Below the pieces are notes generated by a model. The model was given only the letters and a program-made list of their open reading frames with translations. It made no database searches and was not told where the DNA came from. Source: Streptomyces eurythermus (lineage in GTDB: Bacteria; Actinomycetota; Actinomycetes; Streptomycetales; Streptomycetaceae). Taken from it: a DNA stretch of 64,000 bases. Positions 52,263 through 61,027 of this stretch are shown one piece after another (the stretch's first letter is position 1; each line of letters opens with the position of its first letter). The position numbers and the translations under genes were made by a program. The stretch is taken from assembly GCF_014649115.1 (NCBI RefSeq), contig NZ_BMSK01000014.1, positions 186,001 to 250,000 on the forward strand, written 5' to 3'.

Positions 52263-55200
52263 GTGGTGAGACAGGGCGCCGCGATCGGCGCAGCGGGAAC
52301 GGCGCCGCAGCGCGCCGAAGCCGCCCTCGCCTCGCTGAAGGCGTCCCCGGCCGATCCCGACCGGCTCCGCCGCATCCTGGAACAGGCACTGGTCTTCGCC
52401 GGGGCCTCCTTCGCCGGTGTGTACGTACCCGGCGACGATCCCGCGCTGCTGCGCCTCGCCGAGTCGGCGGGACTGCCCCGCACCCTGTACGGGCTGCCGG
52501 ACGGCTACCCGACGTCCGGCACCTCCCCGGTCGCCGAGGCCCACCGCACCGGCCGACCCCGCTGGCTCACCCCCACCCCACCACCTCCCGACCCCACCGA
52601 AACCAACCCGGCTCCCGCTCCTGCCGAGGCCACCCCGCCGTCGGCCTCGGCCGGTGCCGCCCCGCCTTCCGCCTCTGCCCCCGGTCTCTCCGGAGCCGCT
52701 CCGCCTTCCGCCCCTGCTGGGGCCGCCCCGCCTCCCGCGTCTGCCGGAGCCGCCCCGCCGTCCGACTCGGCTGGTGCCACCCCGCCCGCTGCCCCCGCCA
52801 GGGACACTCCGCCTCCCGCTTCCGTCCCCGGCCTCGCGGGAGCCGCTCCGCCTCCCGCTCCCTCCGGAGCTGCCCCGCCGTGCGACTCTGCCGGGGTCAC
52901 CTCGCCCCCTGCTCCTGCTGGTGCCACCCCGCCGTCGGACTCGGCTGGTGCCACCCCGTCTCCCGCCCTTGCCCCCGGGCTCCCCGGAGCCGCTTCGGCT
53001 TCCGGCCCTGCTGGGGCCGCCCCGCCTCCCGCTCCCTCCGGAGCTGCCCCGCCGTGCGACTCTGCCGGGGTCACCTCGCCCCCTGCTCCTGCCGGGGCCA
53101 CCCCGCCGTCGGACTCGGCCGGTGCCACCCCATCTCCCGCCCCTGCCCCCGGGCTTCCCGGAGCCGCACCGCCTCCCGTTCCTGCCAGGGCCACCCCGCC
53201 CGCTGACCCCGCCAGGGACACCCCGCCTCCTGCTCCTGCCGGAGCCGCCCCGCCGTCCGACTCTGCCGAGGCCCCGCCTTCCACCCCCGGCGGGACCACC
53301 CCGCCCGCTGCCCCCGCCGGGCCCGCCCCACCCTCCGCCCCTTCCGCTTCGGCCCCGCCTCCCGCCCCTGCCGCAGCCACCCCACCCCCCACCCCCGCCG
53401 GGGCCGCCCCACCCCCCGACCTCACCGGCCCCACCCCACCCCCCGGCCTCGCCCTCGCCGTTCTGCCGCTCGGTTCGCCGGGTGGTGGCTGTCTGCTGGT
53501 CGTCGGGGAACGCCCCGGCGGCTTCGGTGCCGATGACCGCGCCTGCCTGGAGCTGATCGCCCGCGCGATCCCCGTACCCGCCCCGGCCGTCGCCGCCGAC
53601 ACCGGCGAGCTCGCCGCCGACGCGTTCAGCCTGGCCATGGACACCGGCCGGATGGAGGCCGGCGCGGAGCTCCTGCGGCTGTTCGGGATCGCCCCGGACT
53701 CCTTCGACGGCCGGGTGGAGACCCTGCTCGCCCGCACGGTCCCCGAGGACCTGCCCGCGCTCATGTCCGTGGTCGAGGCCGACCACATGACCATCGGCGA
53801 ACGCGAACTGGAGTTCCGCATCCTGCAGCCCGCCGGCCCGCCCCGCTGGCTGCGGCTGCGCGGCCGGCTGCTGCCCCGTGGGGAGGACTGCCCCGCCCGG
53901 CTCGTCGGCACCGTCGTCGACGCCTCCACCCTGCGTTCCGACCGCACCGACGTCGCCCGCGTACAGCGGCTGGCCGCCTCCCTGGCCACCGCCGGCACCG
54001 TCAAGGACGTCGGCCGGGCCGTCGTCGCCGCCCTGCGCAAACCCCTCCAGGCCGACCGGATCGCCCTGGCCGAGCTGGAGAACGACCGGCTGGTCGTCAC
54101 CGTCCTCGACCCGCCCGAACCGGAGGCCTGGCCCGAGGTCTGGCGCAGCGAATGGCGCACCGAGTGGCCCGACGCCCCGGTGCGGGCCATGCCCACCCTG
54201 GCCTCCGCGCTGCGCGCGGGCCGCGCCCGGATCTGGCCCGCCGGCTCGGCGCTGGAGCCCGCCCTCGGCGAGGTCGGCCCCGGCGGCCTCGCCGTACTGC
54301 CGCTGCCCGCCGGCAGCCGGATGGCCGGCGCCTGTCTGATCGGCTGGGACCGCCCGCACCACTTCCCGCCCGACGAACGCGCCCTGCTCACCGCGTGCGC
54401 CGCGCTGACCGGTCAGGCCCTGCTGCGTGCCCACGCCTTCGACGCCGAGCACGAACTCGTCGGCATGCTCCAGCGCACCCTGCTGCCCCGCCGGCTGCCC
54501 CGGCTGCCGGGCGGGACCGCCGTCGCCCGCTATCTGCCCACCACGGCCGGCCTGGAGGTCGGCGGCGACTGGTACGACGTGATCCCGCTCGCCGACCACC
54601 ACGTGGCCCTCGTCATCGGCGACGTCCAGGGCCACAACGCGGGCGCCGCCACCCTGATGGGCCAGATGCGCACCGCGCTGCGCGCCTACGCCGTCGAGGG
54701 CCACCCCCCGGACGTGGTCGTCGCGCACGCCAACCGGCTGCTGCTGGACATGGAGACCGGCCTCTTCGCCACCTGCGGCTACGTCGACGTCGACATGGAA
54801 CAGGGCACCGCCTGGTGCGTACGCGCCGGCCACCCGCATCCGGTGCTGCGCCACCCGGACGGCACCGCCGAGATCGTGCGGTGCGAGGGCGGCCCGCCGC
54901 TCGGTGTGCTCGACCGTGCCGAGTACCCGATGACCCCGCTGCGCCTGCTGCCCGGTACGGTGATCGCGCTGACCACCGACGGCCTGGTGGAGTCGCCCGG
55001 CCTCGACCTGGACACCGGCATGGACCGGCTGGCCCGCGAGCTGGCCGCCGCCGACCCCGGCCACCTGGGCCTGGTCGCCGACGCCCTGCTCACCGGCGCC
55101 CAGCGCGACGACGACGTGGCCCTGTTGCTGATGCGCTACGACGGCATGGCCGTACGCCCGCTGCGGGAGAGCTGGACGGTGTGGCGGGTGCCGGAGGCGG

Positions 55201-55538
55201 CCCGGCACGCCCGCCGCTTCACCCGGCGCACCCTGCGCGCCTGGCAGCTGCCCCGGGACACCGTCGACGCGGCCCTGCTGGTGGTCTCCGAACTGGTCAC
55301 CAACGCCCTCGTGCACACCGGCGGCCAGGTCCGGCTCGACCTCAACCTGGCCAATCACCGGCTGCGGCTCGCCGTCACCGACTGCTCCCCGCGCAGCCCC
55401 GTGAAACCGGCCGGCATCGGCTGGGAGGCCACCGGGGGCCGGGGGATCCTGCTGGTGGAGGCCGTGTCGGCGGCCTGGGGCACGGTGCCGGTCAGTGGCG
55501 GCAAACAGGTGTGGGCGGAGCTGGTGACCGGTGGCTGA
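52263..55538 (+). CDS. GAF-PAS-GAF-PP2C-HATPase signalling phosphatase with a Pro/Ala-rich insertion
   Basis: 1091 residues from GTG 52263 (the GTG at 52266 is also possible; the upstream frame looks non-coding). Order: GAF-like segment (about 1-100), Pro/Ala-rich repeat (about 100-395), rest of the GAF (LALAVLPLG ... FGADDRACLELIARA), PAS (about 450-560), GAF (about 565-720), SpoIIE/PP2C phosphatase (about 730-950, with GGDWYD, IGDVQGHN, TTDGLVESPG and DDDVALL) and an anti-sigma-type HATPase (about 960-1091, with SELVTNALVHTG and GGRGILLVEAV). Such fusions can both phosphorylate and dephosphorylate anti-anti-sigma factors and so control stress or developmental sigma factors. The in-frame repeat splitting the sensor domain is unusual. 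Confidence 0.9.
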   Translation: MVRQGAAIGAAGTAPQRAEAALASLKASPADPDRLRRILEQALVFAGASFAGVYVPGDDPALLRLAESAGLPRTLYGLPDGYPTSGTSPVAEAHRTGRPRWLTPTPPPPDPTETNPAPAPAEATPPSASAGAAPPSASAPGLSGAAPPSAPAGAAPPPASAGAAPPSDSAGATPPAAPARDTPPPASVPGLAGAAPPPAPSGAAPPCDSAGVTSPPAPAGATPPSDSAGATPSPALAPGLPGAASASGPAGAAPPPAPSGAAPPCDSAGVTSPPAPAGATPPSDSAGATPSPAPAPGLPGAAPPPVPARATPPADPARDTPPPAPAGAAPPSDSAEAPPSTPGGTTPPAAPAGPAPPSAPSASAPPPAPAAATPPPTPAGAAPPPDLTGPTPPPGLALAVLPLGSPGGGCLLVVGERPGGFGADDRACLELIARAIPVPAPAVAADTGELAADAFSLAMDTGRMEAGAELLRLFGIAPDSFDGRVETLLARTVPEDLPALMSVVEADHMTIGERELEFRILQPAGPPRWLRLRGRLLPRGEDCPARLVGTVVDASTLRSDRTDVARVQRLAASLATAGTVKDVGRAVVAALRKPLQADRIALAELENDRLVVTVLDPPEPEAWPEVWRSEWRTEWPDAPVRAMPTLASALRAGRARIWPAGSALEPALGEVGPGGLAVLPLPAGSRMAGACLIGWDRPHHFPPDERALLTACAALTGQALLRAHAFDAEHELVGMLQRTLLPRRLPRLPGGTAVARYLPTTAGLEVGGDWYDVIPLADHHVALVIGDVQGHNAGAATLMGQMRTALRAYAVEGHPPDVVVAHANRLLLDMETGLFATCGYVDVDMEQGTAWCVRAGHPHPVLRHPDGTAEIVRCEGGPPLGVLDRAEYPMTPLRLLPGTVIALTTDGLVESPGLDLDTGMDRLARELAAADPGHLGLVADALLTGAQRDDDVALLLMRYDGMAVRPLRESWTVWRVPEAARHARRFTRRTLRAWQLPRDTVDAALLVVSELVTNALVHTGGQVRLDLNLANHRLRLAVTDCSPRSPVKPAGIGWEATGGRGILLVEAVSAAWGTVPVSGGKQVWAELVTGG
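52851..53166 (+). repeat. Near-identical 174-bp-period direct repeat in the phosphatase gene
   Basis: A block starting CCTCCCGCTCCCTCCGGAGC at 52851 recurs almost unchanged at 53025, a period of 174 bp or 58 codons. Each block is about 142 bp and encodes a Pro/Ala/Ser/Gly-rich unit with one Cys (PPCDSAG). Shorter degenerate units flank it on both sides (about 52560-53450). Confidence 0.85.
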
Positions 55539-55619
55539 CCCGCCACTCGGGTGCGGCTGCGGCCACTTCCGGCAGGTCGCTCTGGGCGAGAGCGCCGAAG
55601 CTGCCTAAGGTCGGTTGGC

Positions 55620-55901
55620 GTGTCGCACACCTTCGAAGAACTGGTCGCGAAGCAGCGCGCGGCCGACGCCGCCCAGGCCCAGGTCCAGGAGCTGCGGGAG
55701 GCCTACGGGCCGCCGGCCGAGCAGCGGCTGACCGGCGTCCAGGCGGGCACCTACGAGACCGCCCTGCGCGCCTGGCGTGACCTCGCCCGCGATGTGCAGA
55801 CGGCGGTGAGCGAGTACGCCCGGGAGACGGGCCGGCCCCGGGCCGAGGTCGAGGCGGAGGTGGAACGCGCGGCGGCCGACGAGCAGGACGGAGCGCCGTA
55901 G
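55620..55901 (+). CDS. Small conserved-looking coiled-coil protein, function unknown
   Basis: 93 residues; GTG 55620 chosen because SHTFEELVAKQRAADAAQAQVQ onwards has protein-like character and the preceding in-frame residues do not. It is almost entirely charged helix (Glu, Arg, Ala, Gln) with heptad-like spacing, and has no Cys, membrane segment or signal peptide. It lies 81 bp after the phosphatase and 48 bp before the next small gene. I do not recognise a named family. Confidence 0.65.
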   Translation: MSHTFEELVAKQRAADAAQAQVQELREAYGPPAEQRLTGVQAGTYETALRAWRDLARDVQTAVSEYARETGRPRAEVEAEVERAAADEQDGAP

Positions 55902-55949
55902 GGCCGCCGGACCAGGCATCCGCCGCCCGGCCCCGGGTACCCGGCGTCC

Positions 55950-56318
55950 ATGAACACTGCCATGTACCAAGCGGCCACGGGCGCGCAGGCTTTCGGATAC
56001 GTCCTGATCCTGATCGCCGGAGTGGCCCTCGTCGCGGGAATCATCTGGGCCTTCCGGCTGGGTGCCAAGGTGCGTGAGCGGGAGCCCGCGCCGCCGCGCC
56101 CGGACGAGCAGCCCAAGATGCCGCCGGGCGGACCGGTGCACGAGACCCGCGAGGTCCGGGAGCCCGACGAGGTGCCCCGGGCCGCCGACGGGAGCGAACG
56201 CCTCACCCCGCACCAGCTCGGCAACGTCGGCACCAAGCGTGCCGCCGACCAGAGCCGTCCCCGTTGGACGCCTGGGTCGAGCGGGTCCTTCGGCGGTGGC
56301 GGTGGCGGCCGGACCTGA
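55950..56318 (+). CDS. Single-pass membrane protein, DUF6479-like
   Basis: 122 residues; ATG 55950. One N-terminal membrane helix (about residues 15-36, FGYVLILIAGVALVAGIIWAF) is followed by a basic LGAKVRERE and a long hydrophilic tail: PAPPRPDEQPKMP, VREPDEVP, ERLTPHQLGNVGTKRAADQSRPRW, ending in a Gly-rich GSFGGGGGG. This layout matches small Streptomyces proteins annotated as DUF6479. No function is known to me. The tail is probably cytosolic. Confidence 0.75.
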   Translation: MNTAMYQAATGAQAFGYVLILIAGVALVAGIIWAFRLGAKVREREPAPPRPDEQPKMPPGGPVHETREVREPDEVPRAADGSERLTPHQLGNVGTKRAADQSRPRWTPGSSGSFGGGGGGRT

Positions 56319-56503
56319 GCCGGCACGGGCACGGCCCGGCGCACGGTGCCGGAACCGCCCGGCGGCTCCCCGGCGGGACCGGCCCGCGGGGCGGACGCCC
56401 GGGGCCCCGGCCGGGCACCCGGACACGGATCACTCCGCCGGGCCCGCGGCGGTCCCGGCGACAGTTCCCGCCACGGGCGGGACACGGAAGGACGAGGAAC
56501 GAC

Positions 56504-56680
56504 ATGACCGCGCACGCGGAAACGGAACCGGCCCTGCCCTACGCGGAGACCGGCTGGGCCCGGGCCCGCCGACGCCGGGACCGGGGAGTGCGCACGTGCC
56601 TCCCCGCGGTCCTGGACCGCGCCACCGGGCGGCGGCCGGACCCGGACACCGAGGACACCATCGTGCGCGGCGAGGACTGA
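56504..56680 (+). CDS. Small hypothetical protein
   Basis: 58 residues; ATG 56504 with GGAAGGACGAGGAAC upstream. Composition is Arg/Glu/Asp-rich (ARARRRRDRGVRTCLPAVLD, then DPDTEDTIVRGED). Good ribosome site and third-position bias, but no recognisable family. It lies 28 bp from the end of the convergent isochorismatase-like gene. Confidence 0.45.
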   Translation: MTAHAETEPALPYAETGWARARRRRDRGVRTCLPAVLDRATGRRPDPDTEDTIVRGED

Positions 56681-56708
56681 CGGCCCCTGTCCCGTAAGCG
56701 ACCGGAGG

Positions 56709-57293
56709 TCAGCCGCGGGTCTTCGCCAGCAGCTCCGTTATCTCGGCGGTGGTGCCGGTCTCGCCGAGCCGCGGGAAGATCCGCCGCACGCTGTTGGCGT
56801 GCGCCTCGCCGTCGGCGTCGGCCATGGCGTCCGTGGCGAGGGTGACGTGATAGCCGTGCGCGTAGGCGTCGCGCGCGGTGGACTCCACGCCGATGCTGGT
56901 CGCGATGCCGGTCAGCACGATCTGCGTGATGCCCCGGCGGCGCAGCTGGACGTCCAGGTCGGTGCCGTGGAAGGCGCTCCAGTTGTGCTTGGTGACACGG
57001 ATGTCGCCGGGGTGGCCGGACAGCTCGTCCACGATTTCGTCCCAGCCCTCGGCGAGGGCGAGCCCGCGCGCCTGGCGTTCGGTGCGGCCGGGCACGGCGT
57101 CCGCGCCGTCGGCGGCGAAGGACACCCGGACCAGGACCACGGGCAGTCCGTGCGAGCGGAAGGCGTCGGCGAGTTCCGCGGTGCGGGAGACCACCTCGGG
57201 GCCCGGGCGGGGCTGGGTGGGCATGGCCACGATGCCGTTCTGCAGGTCGATCGCGACGAGGGCGGTACGGGGGTCGAGCGTGGTGAGCGACAT
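56709..57293 (-). CDS. Isochorismatase-family hydrolase lacking the usual cysteine
   Basis: 194 residues; ATG 57293 (MSLTTLDPRTALVAIDLQ). Family features: Asp16 in VAIDLQNG, Lys102 in VTKHNWSAFHGTDL, and the cis-peptide region TGIATSIGVESTARDA. The catalytic Cys of nicotinamidase-type members would sit at Gly135 (TSIGVEST), so Cys-dependent amide hydrolysis is unlikely. True isochorismatases also have no Cys there. The substrate is unknown. It lies 123 bp downstream of a MarR-family gene on the same strand, which suggests MarR control, as for hydrolases induced by aromatic compounds. Confidence 0.85.
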   Translation of the reverse strand: MSLTTLDPRTALVAIDLQNGIVAMPTQPRPGPEVVSRTAELADAFRSHGLPVVLVRVSFAADGADAVPGRTERQARGLALAEGWDEIVDELSGHPGDIRVTKHNWSAFHGTDLDVQLRRRGITQIVLTGIATSIGVESTARDAYAHGYHVTLATDAMADADGEAHANSVRRIFPRLGETGTTAEITELLAKTRG

Positions 57294-57384
57294 GGGTCGG
57301 TCAGGCCTTTCGGGTGTTACGGGGATGAACCGGCCGAGGAGACGGCCGGCCGGGGGCATCGCGGCCGGGACAGTGCGTGACCGG

Positions 57385-57406
57385 ACGGCACACCGGTCGG
57401 TGCCGT
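57385..57406 (-). terminator. 7-bp hairpin between MarR and isochorismatase genes
   Basis: ACGGCAC (57385-57391) pairs with GTGCCGT (57400-57406); the loop contains the palindrome ACCGGT. It lies just after the MarR stop (57417, minus) and could reduce readthrough into the hydrolase gene. Confidence 0.4.
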
Positions 57407-57416
57407 GCGCCCCGGG

Positions 57417-57854
57417 TCACGGCGCGGACAGCCGCTCCAGCAGCTCCAGCGCCGCGAGGACCGTCCGCCGCTCCTCCTCGGTGTAACGGTCCTGGAAGGC
57501 GCGGGCCAGCCATTCCTCGCGCAGCTGCCGGTTGCCCTCGACGCGGGCCCGGCCGGTGTCGGTCAGGGTGACCAGCTGGCGGCGGCCGTCGTCGGGGTCG
57601 GGGGCCCGGCGGATCAGCCCGTGCCGCTCCAGCGCGGCCAGCGTGACGGCCATGGACTGCGGGCGCACGCCCTCGGCGGCGGCGAGGGCGCTGGCCGTGG
57701 CCGCGCCGTGCTTGCCGACGAGGGTGAGCGCCGACTCCTGCGAGGGACTGAGGTCGGTGTCCTGCGCGACCTCGCGGATGCGGCGCCGCAGCCTGCTGAA
57801 GACCACGCGCAGATCGCGGGCGGCGCGGGCGGAGGAGTCGGAGATGTCGGCCAT
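57417..57854 (-). CDS. MarR-family transcriptional regulator
   Basis: 145 residues; ATG 57854. Winged helix-turn-helix pattern: LSPSQESALTLVGKHGAATASALAAAEGVRPQSMAVTLAALERHGLIRRAPDPDDGRRQLVTLTDTGR, the wing carrying the typical DPDDGRR. Terminal helices serve dimerisation. Divergent from the FAD/Fe-S oxidase operon (57981), with a perfect palindrome 19 bp upstream of its own start. It probably represses itself and the divergent operon until a ligand, often an aromatic acid, binds. Confidence 0.93.
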   Translation of the reverse strand: MADISDSSARAARDLRVVFSRLRRRIREVAQDTDLSPSQESALTLVGKHGAATASALAAAEGVRPQSMAVTLAALERHGLIRRAPDPDDGRRQLVTLTDTGRARVEGNRQLREEWLARAFQDRYTEEERRTVLAALELLERLSAP

Positions 57855-57872
57855 ACGCGCCAGGCTATGACC

Positions 57873-57888
57873 GACAGCCTTGGCTGTC
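57873..57888. promoter_or_regulatory. Candidate MarR operator in the divergent promoter region
   Basis: GACAGCC-TT-GGCTGTC is a perfect palindrome with 7-bp arms. It is followed by CAGT-TGAG-ACTG (57889-57900) and an AT-richer stretch with repeated GACTGTT words (to about 57925). Both divergent genes start within 100 bp, as expected for an autoregulated MarR-family site. Confidence 0.65.
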
Positions 57889-57980
57889 CAGTTGAGACTG
57901 TTCAGTTTTGGCTGACTGTTTGCGGGGGTACTCGCCGGACCTCGGACAGGCCAGCACGTCGGTGAACCCAAGGAGCGCTG

Positions 57981-60900
57981 ATGACCCCTGCGGACAGGTC
58001 CGGCCTGGAGGCGGCTCTCCACGCCGAGGTGGACGGCGAAGTCCGCTTCGACGCGGGCAGCCGCGGCGCCTACGCCACGGACGGTTCCAACTACCGGCAG
58101 CCCCCGATCGGTGTCGTCGTGCCCCGCACCGTGGAGGCGGGCGCCCGCGCGGTGTCGGTGTGCGCGCGCTTCGACGCCCCCGTCCTCTCCCGGGGCGGCG
58201 GCACCAGCCTCGCCGGGCAGACGACCAACACCGCCGTGGTGATCGACTGGAGCAAGTACTGCACCGGCGTGCTCTCCGTCGACCCCGAACGGCGCACCTG
58301 CGTGGTGGAACCCGGCATCGTCCTGGACGAACTCAACCGGCAACTCGCCCGCCACAAGCTCCAGTTCGGCCCCAAGCCGTCCACCCACAGCCACTGCGCG
58401 CTCGGCGGCATGATCGGCAACAACTCCTGCGGCGCCTCCGCCCAGGCCTACGGCAAGACCGTCGACAACGTCCGCCGGCTGGAGATCCTCACCTACGACG
58501 GGCAGCGCGCCTGGGTCGGCCCCACCCCGCCCGACGAGCGGGAGCGGATCATCGCCGGCGGCGGCCGGCTCGCCGGGATCTACGCCGGCCTGGACCGCAT
58601 CGCCACCGAGTACCTCGCCGACATCCGCCGCGGCTACCCGAAGATCCCGCGCCGCGTCTCCGGCTACAACCTGGACTCCCTGCTGCCCGAGAACGGCTTC
58701 GACGTGGCCAAGGCGCTCGTCGGCAGCGAGGGCACCCTGGTGACCGTCCTGCGCGCCGAACTCGACCTCGTCCCCGTGCCGGCGTACCAGTCCCTGCTCG
58801 TCCTCGGCTACGACGACATCTGCGCCGCCGCCGACGACGTACCCCGCCTGCTGGAGCACTGCAACCCCACCCAACTGGAGGCCCTGGACGACCGGATGGC
58901 CCAGCTGATGCGCGCGGAGGGCGCCTATCTGGACTCGCTCGCCGTGCTGCCCGAGGGCGACAGCTGGCTGATGGTGCAGTACAGCGGCGACAGCCAGGAG
59001 GACGTCGACGAACAGGCGCACGCGCTGCTGCACGCCCTCGGCCGCGACGAGAAGGACCGGAACGTCGCCTTCTCCGACGACCCCGAACGCGAGCAGAAGA
59101 TGCTCAAGGCCCGCGAGGCCGGGCTCGGCGTGACCGCCCGCCCGCCGGACGACCGCGAGACCTGGGAGGGCTGGGAGGACTCCGCCGTACCGCCCGAACG
59201 GCTCGGCGACTATCTGCGCGACCTGAAGGGCCTGTTCGCCGAGTCCGACTACGACCACCCGTCCCTGTACGGCCACTTCGGGCAGGGCTGTGTGCACACC
59301 CGCATCCCCTTCGACCTGCGTACCGCCGACGGCGTGGCCGTCTTCCGGCGGTTCACGGAGCGCGCCGCCGACCTCGTCGCCTCCTACGGCGGCTCCCTGT
59401 CCGGCGAGCACGGGGACGGCCAGTCCCGGGGCGAACTGCTCACCCGGATGTTCGGCGAGCGGCTCATGACCGCGTTCGGCGAGCTGAAGGCGCTCTTCGA
59501 CCCCGGCAACCGGATGAACCCCGGCAAGGTCGTCCACCCGAACCCGGTCGACGGACAACTGCGGCTCGGCCCCGCCTGGCGGCCCGCCACCCCGGCCACC
59601 CACTTCGGCTTCCCCGAGGACGAACACTCCTTCAAGCGCGCCGTGATGCGCTGCGTCGGCATCGGCAACTGCCGCGGCCACACCGGCGGCGTCATGTGCC
59701 CCTCCTACCGGGCCACCATGGAGGAGGAGCACTCCACCCGCGGCCGGGCCCGGCTGCTGTTCGAGATGCTCGGCGGGCACCCGGACTCCGTGATCGAGGA
59801 CGGCTGGCGCTCCACCGCGGTCCACGACGCGCTCGACCTCTGCCTGGCCTGCAAGGGCTGCAAGTCGGACTGCCCGACCGGCGTCGACATGGCCACCCTC
59901 AAGGCCGAGTTCCTCTCCCACCACTACGCGGGCCGCAAACGCCCCATGGCCCACTACTCCATGGGCTGGCTCCCGCTGTGGGCCCGGCTCAGCCGCACCG
60001 CGCCCCGGCTGGTGAACTCCGCGCTGCACGCCCCCGGCCTGGCCGGCCTCGGCAAGCGGCTCGCCGGCGTCGACCCGGCCCGCGCGGCACCGGTGTTCGC
60101 CGAGGAGTCCTTCGTCCAGTGGTGGCGCTCCCGCGACCGCCCCGAGCCGGACCCGGCCGACCCGCGCACGGTCGTCCTGTGGCCGGACACCTTCAGCACC
60201 TACTTCCACCCCGCCATCGCCCGGTCCGCCGTCCGCGTCCTGGAGGACGCCGGCTTCCACGTCGCCGTCCCCACCGAACCCGTCTGCTGCGGACTGACCT
60301 GGATCTCCACCGGCCAGCTCGCCACCGCCAAGAAGGTGCTGACCCGGACCCTCGGCGTGCTGCGGCCCTACCTGGAGGCCGGTACGCCCGTCATCGGCCT
60401 GGAACCCTCCTGCACGGCCGTCTTCCGCACCGACGCCCCGGAGCTGATGCCCGGCGACCAGGACGTCCAGCGGCTGGCCGGGCAGGTGCGCACCTTCGCC
60501 GAACACCTCGTCCACCACGCCCCCGACGACTGGCGGCCGCCGCGACTGGCCCGGCACGCCACTGTGCAGACCCACTGCCACCAGCACGCCGTCATGAAGT
60601 TCGACGCCGACCGCGAACTGATGCGCCGCGCCCACCTCGACGCCGAGGTGCTCGACGAGGGCTGCTGCGGCCTGGCCGGCAACTTCGGCTTCGAACGCGG
60701 CCACCACGAGGTGTCGATGGCCGTCGGCGAACTGGGCGTCCTGCCCGCCGTACGCGCCGCCGCCCCGGACAGCCTGGTCATCGCCGACGGCTTCAGCTGC
60801 CGCACCCAGATCGAACAGGGCGCGACCGGCCGCCGCGCCCTGCACCTCGCCGAGGCCCTGGCGTTCGCCCTCGACGGCAACCTGCCCAGCGACCGGCCCG

Positions 60901-61025
60901 AACGGCTGGCCGTCCGCCCCGCCGAGCCGTCCCGTGCGGCCGGCTGGGCGACCGCCGCCCTGGTGGCCGCCCTCGCCGCGGGCACCGCCGCCGCGGTGAG
61001 CGGACTGCGCCGGCCCGGGAGGTGA
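57981..61025 (+). CDS. FAD-linked oxidase / Fe-S oxidoreductase fusion (D-lactate dehydrogenase-like)
   Basis: 1014 residues; ATG 57981 with AAGGAGCG upstream. Order: FAD-binding PCMH domain (about 35-270, SRGGGTSLAGQTTN), FAD-oxidase C-terminal domain (about 270-535, SGEHGDGQSRGELL and FDPGNRMNPGKVV), two 4Fe-4S sites (Cys558/564/573 with CPSY; Cys621/624/627/631 in CLACKGCKSDCP), two cysteine-rich CCG domains (CCGLTW and CCGLAGNFGF), and a C-terminal hydrophobic helix that may tether it to the membrane. Such fusions oxidise D-2-hydroxy acids such as D-lactate and pass electrons to quinone. First gene of a plus-strand operon: the next gene starts 2 bp after its stop. It faces the MarR gene, which probably regulates it. 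Confidence 0.92.
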   Translation: MTPADRSGLEAALHAEVDGEVRFDAGSRGAYATDGSNYRQPPIGVVVPRTVEAGARAVSVCARFDAPVLSRGGGTSLAGQTTNTAVVIDWSKYCTGVLSVDPERRTCVVEPGIVLDELNRQLARHKLQFGPKPSTHSHCALGGMIGNNSCGASAQAYGKTVDNVRRLEILTYDGQRAWVGPTPPDERERIIAGGGRLAGIYAGLDRIATEYLADIRRGYPKIPRRVSGYNLDSLLPENGFDVAKALVGSEGTLVTVLRAELDLVPVPAYQSLLVLGYDDICAAADDVPRLLEHCNPTQLEALDDRMAQLMRAEGAYLDSLAVLPEGDSWLMVQYSGDSQEDVDEQAHALLHALGRDEKDRNVAFSDDPEREQKMLKAREAGLGVTARPPDDRETWEGWEDSAVPPERLGDYLRDLKGLFAESDYDHPSLYGHFGQGCVHTRIPFDLRTADGVAVFRRFTERAADLVASYGGSLSGEHGDGQSRGELLTRMFGERLMTAFGELKALFDPGNRMNPGKVVHPNPVDGQLRLGPAWRPATPATHFGFPEDEHSFKRAVMRCVGIGNCRGHTGGVMCPSYRATMEEEHSTRGRARLLFEMLGGHPDSVIEDGWRSTAVHDALDLCLACKGCKSDCPTGVDMATLKAEFLSHHYAGRKRPMAHYSMGWLPLWARLSRTAPRLVNSALHAPGLAGLGKRLAGVDPARAAPVFAEESFVQWWRSRDRPEPDPADPRTVVLWPDTFSTYFHPAIARSAVRVLEDAGFHVAVPTEPVCCGLTWISTGQLATAKKVLTRTLGVLRPYLEAGTPVIGLEPSCTAVFRTDAPELMPGDQDVQRLAGQVRTFAEHLVHHAPDDWRPPRLARHATVQTHCHQHAVMKFDADRELMRRAHLDAEVLDEGCCGLAGNFGFERGHHEVSMAVGELGVLPAVRAAAPDSLVIADGFSCRTQIEQGATGRRALHLAEALAFALDGNLPSDRPERLAVRPAEPSRAAGWATAALVAALAAGTAAAVSGLRRPGR

Positions 61026-61027
61026 GC

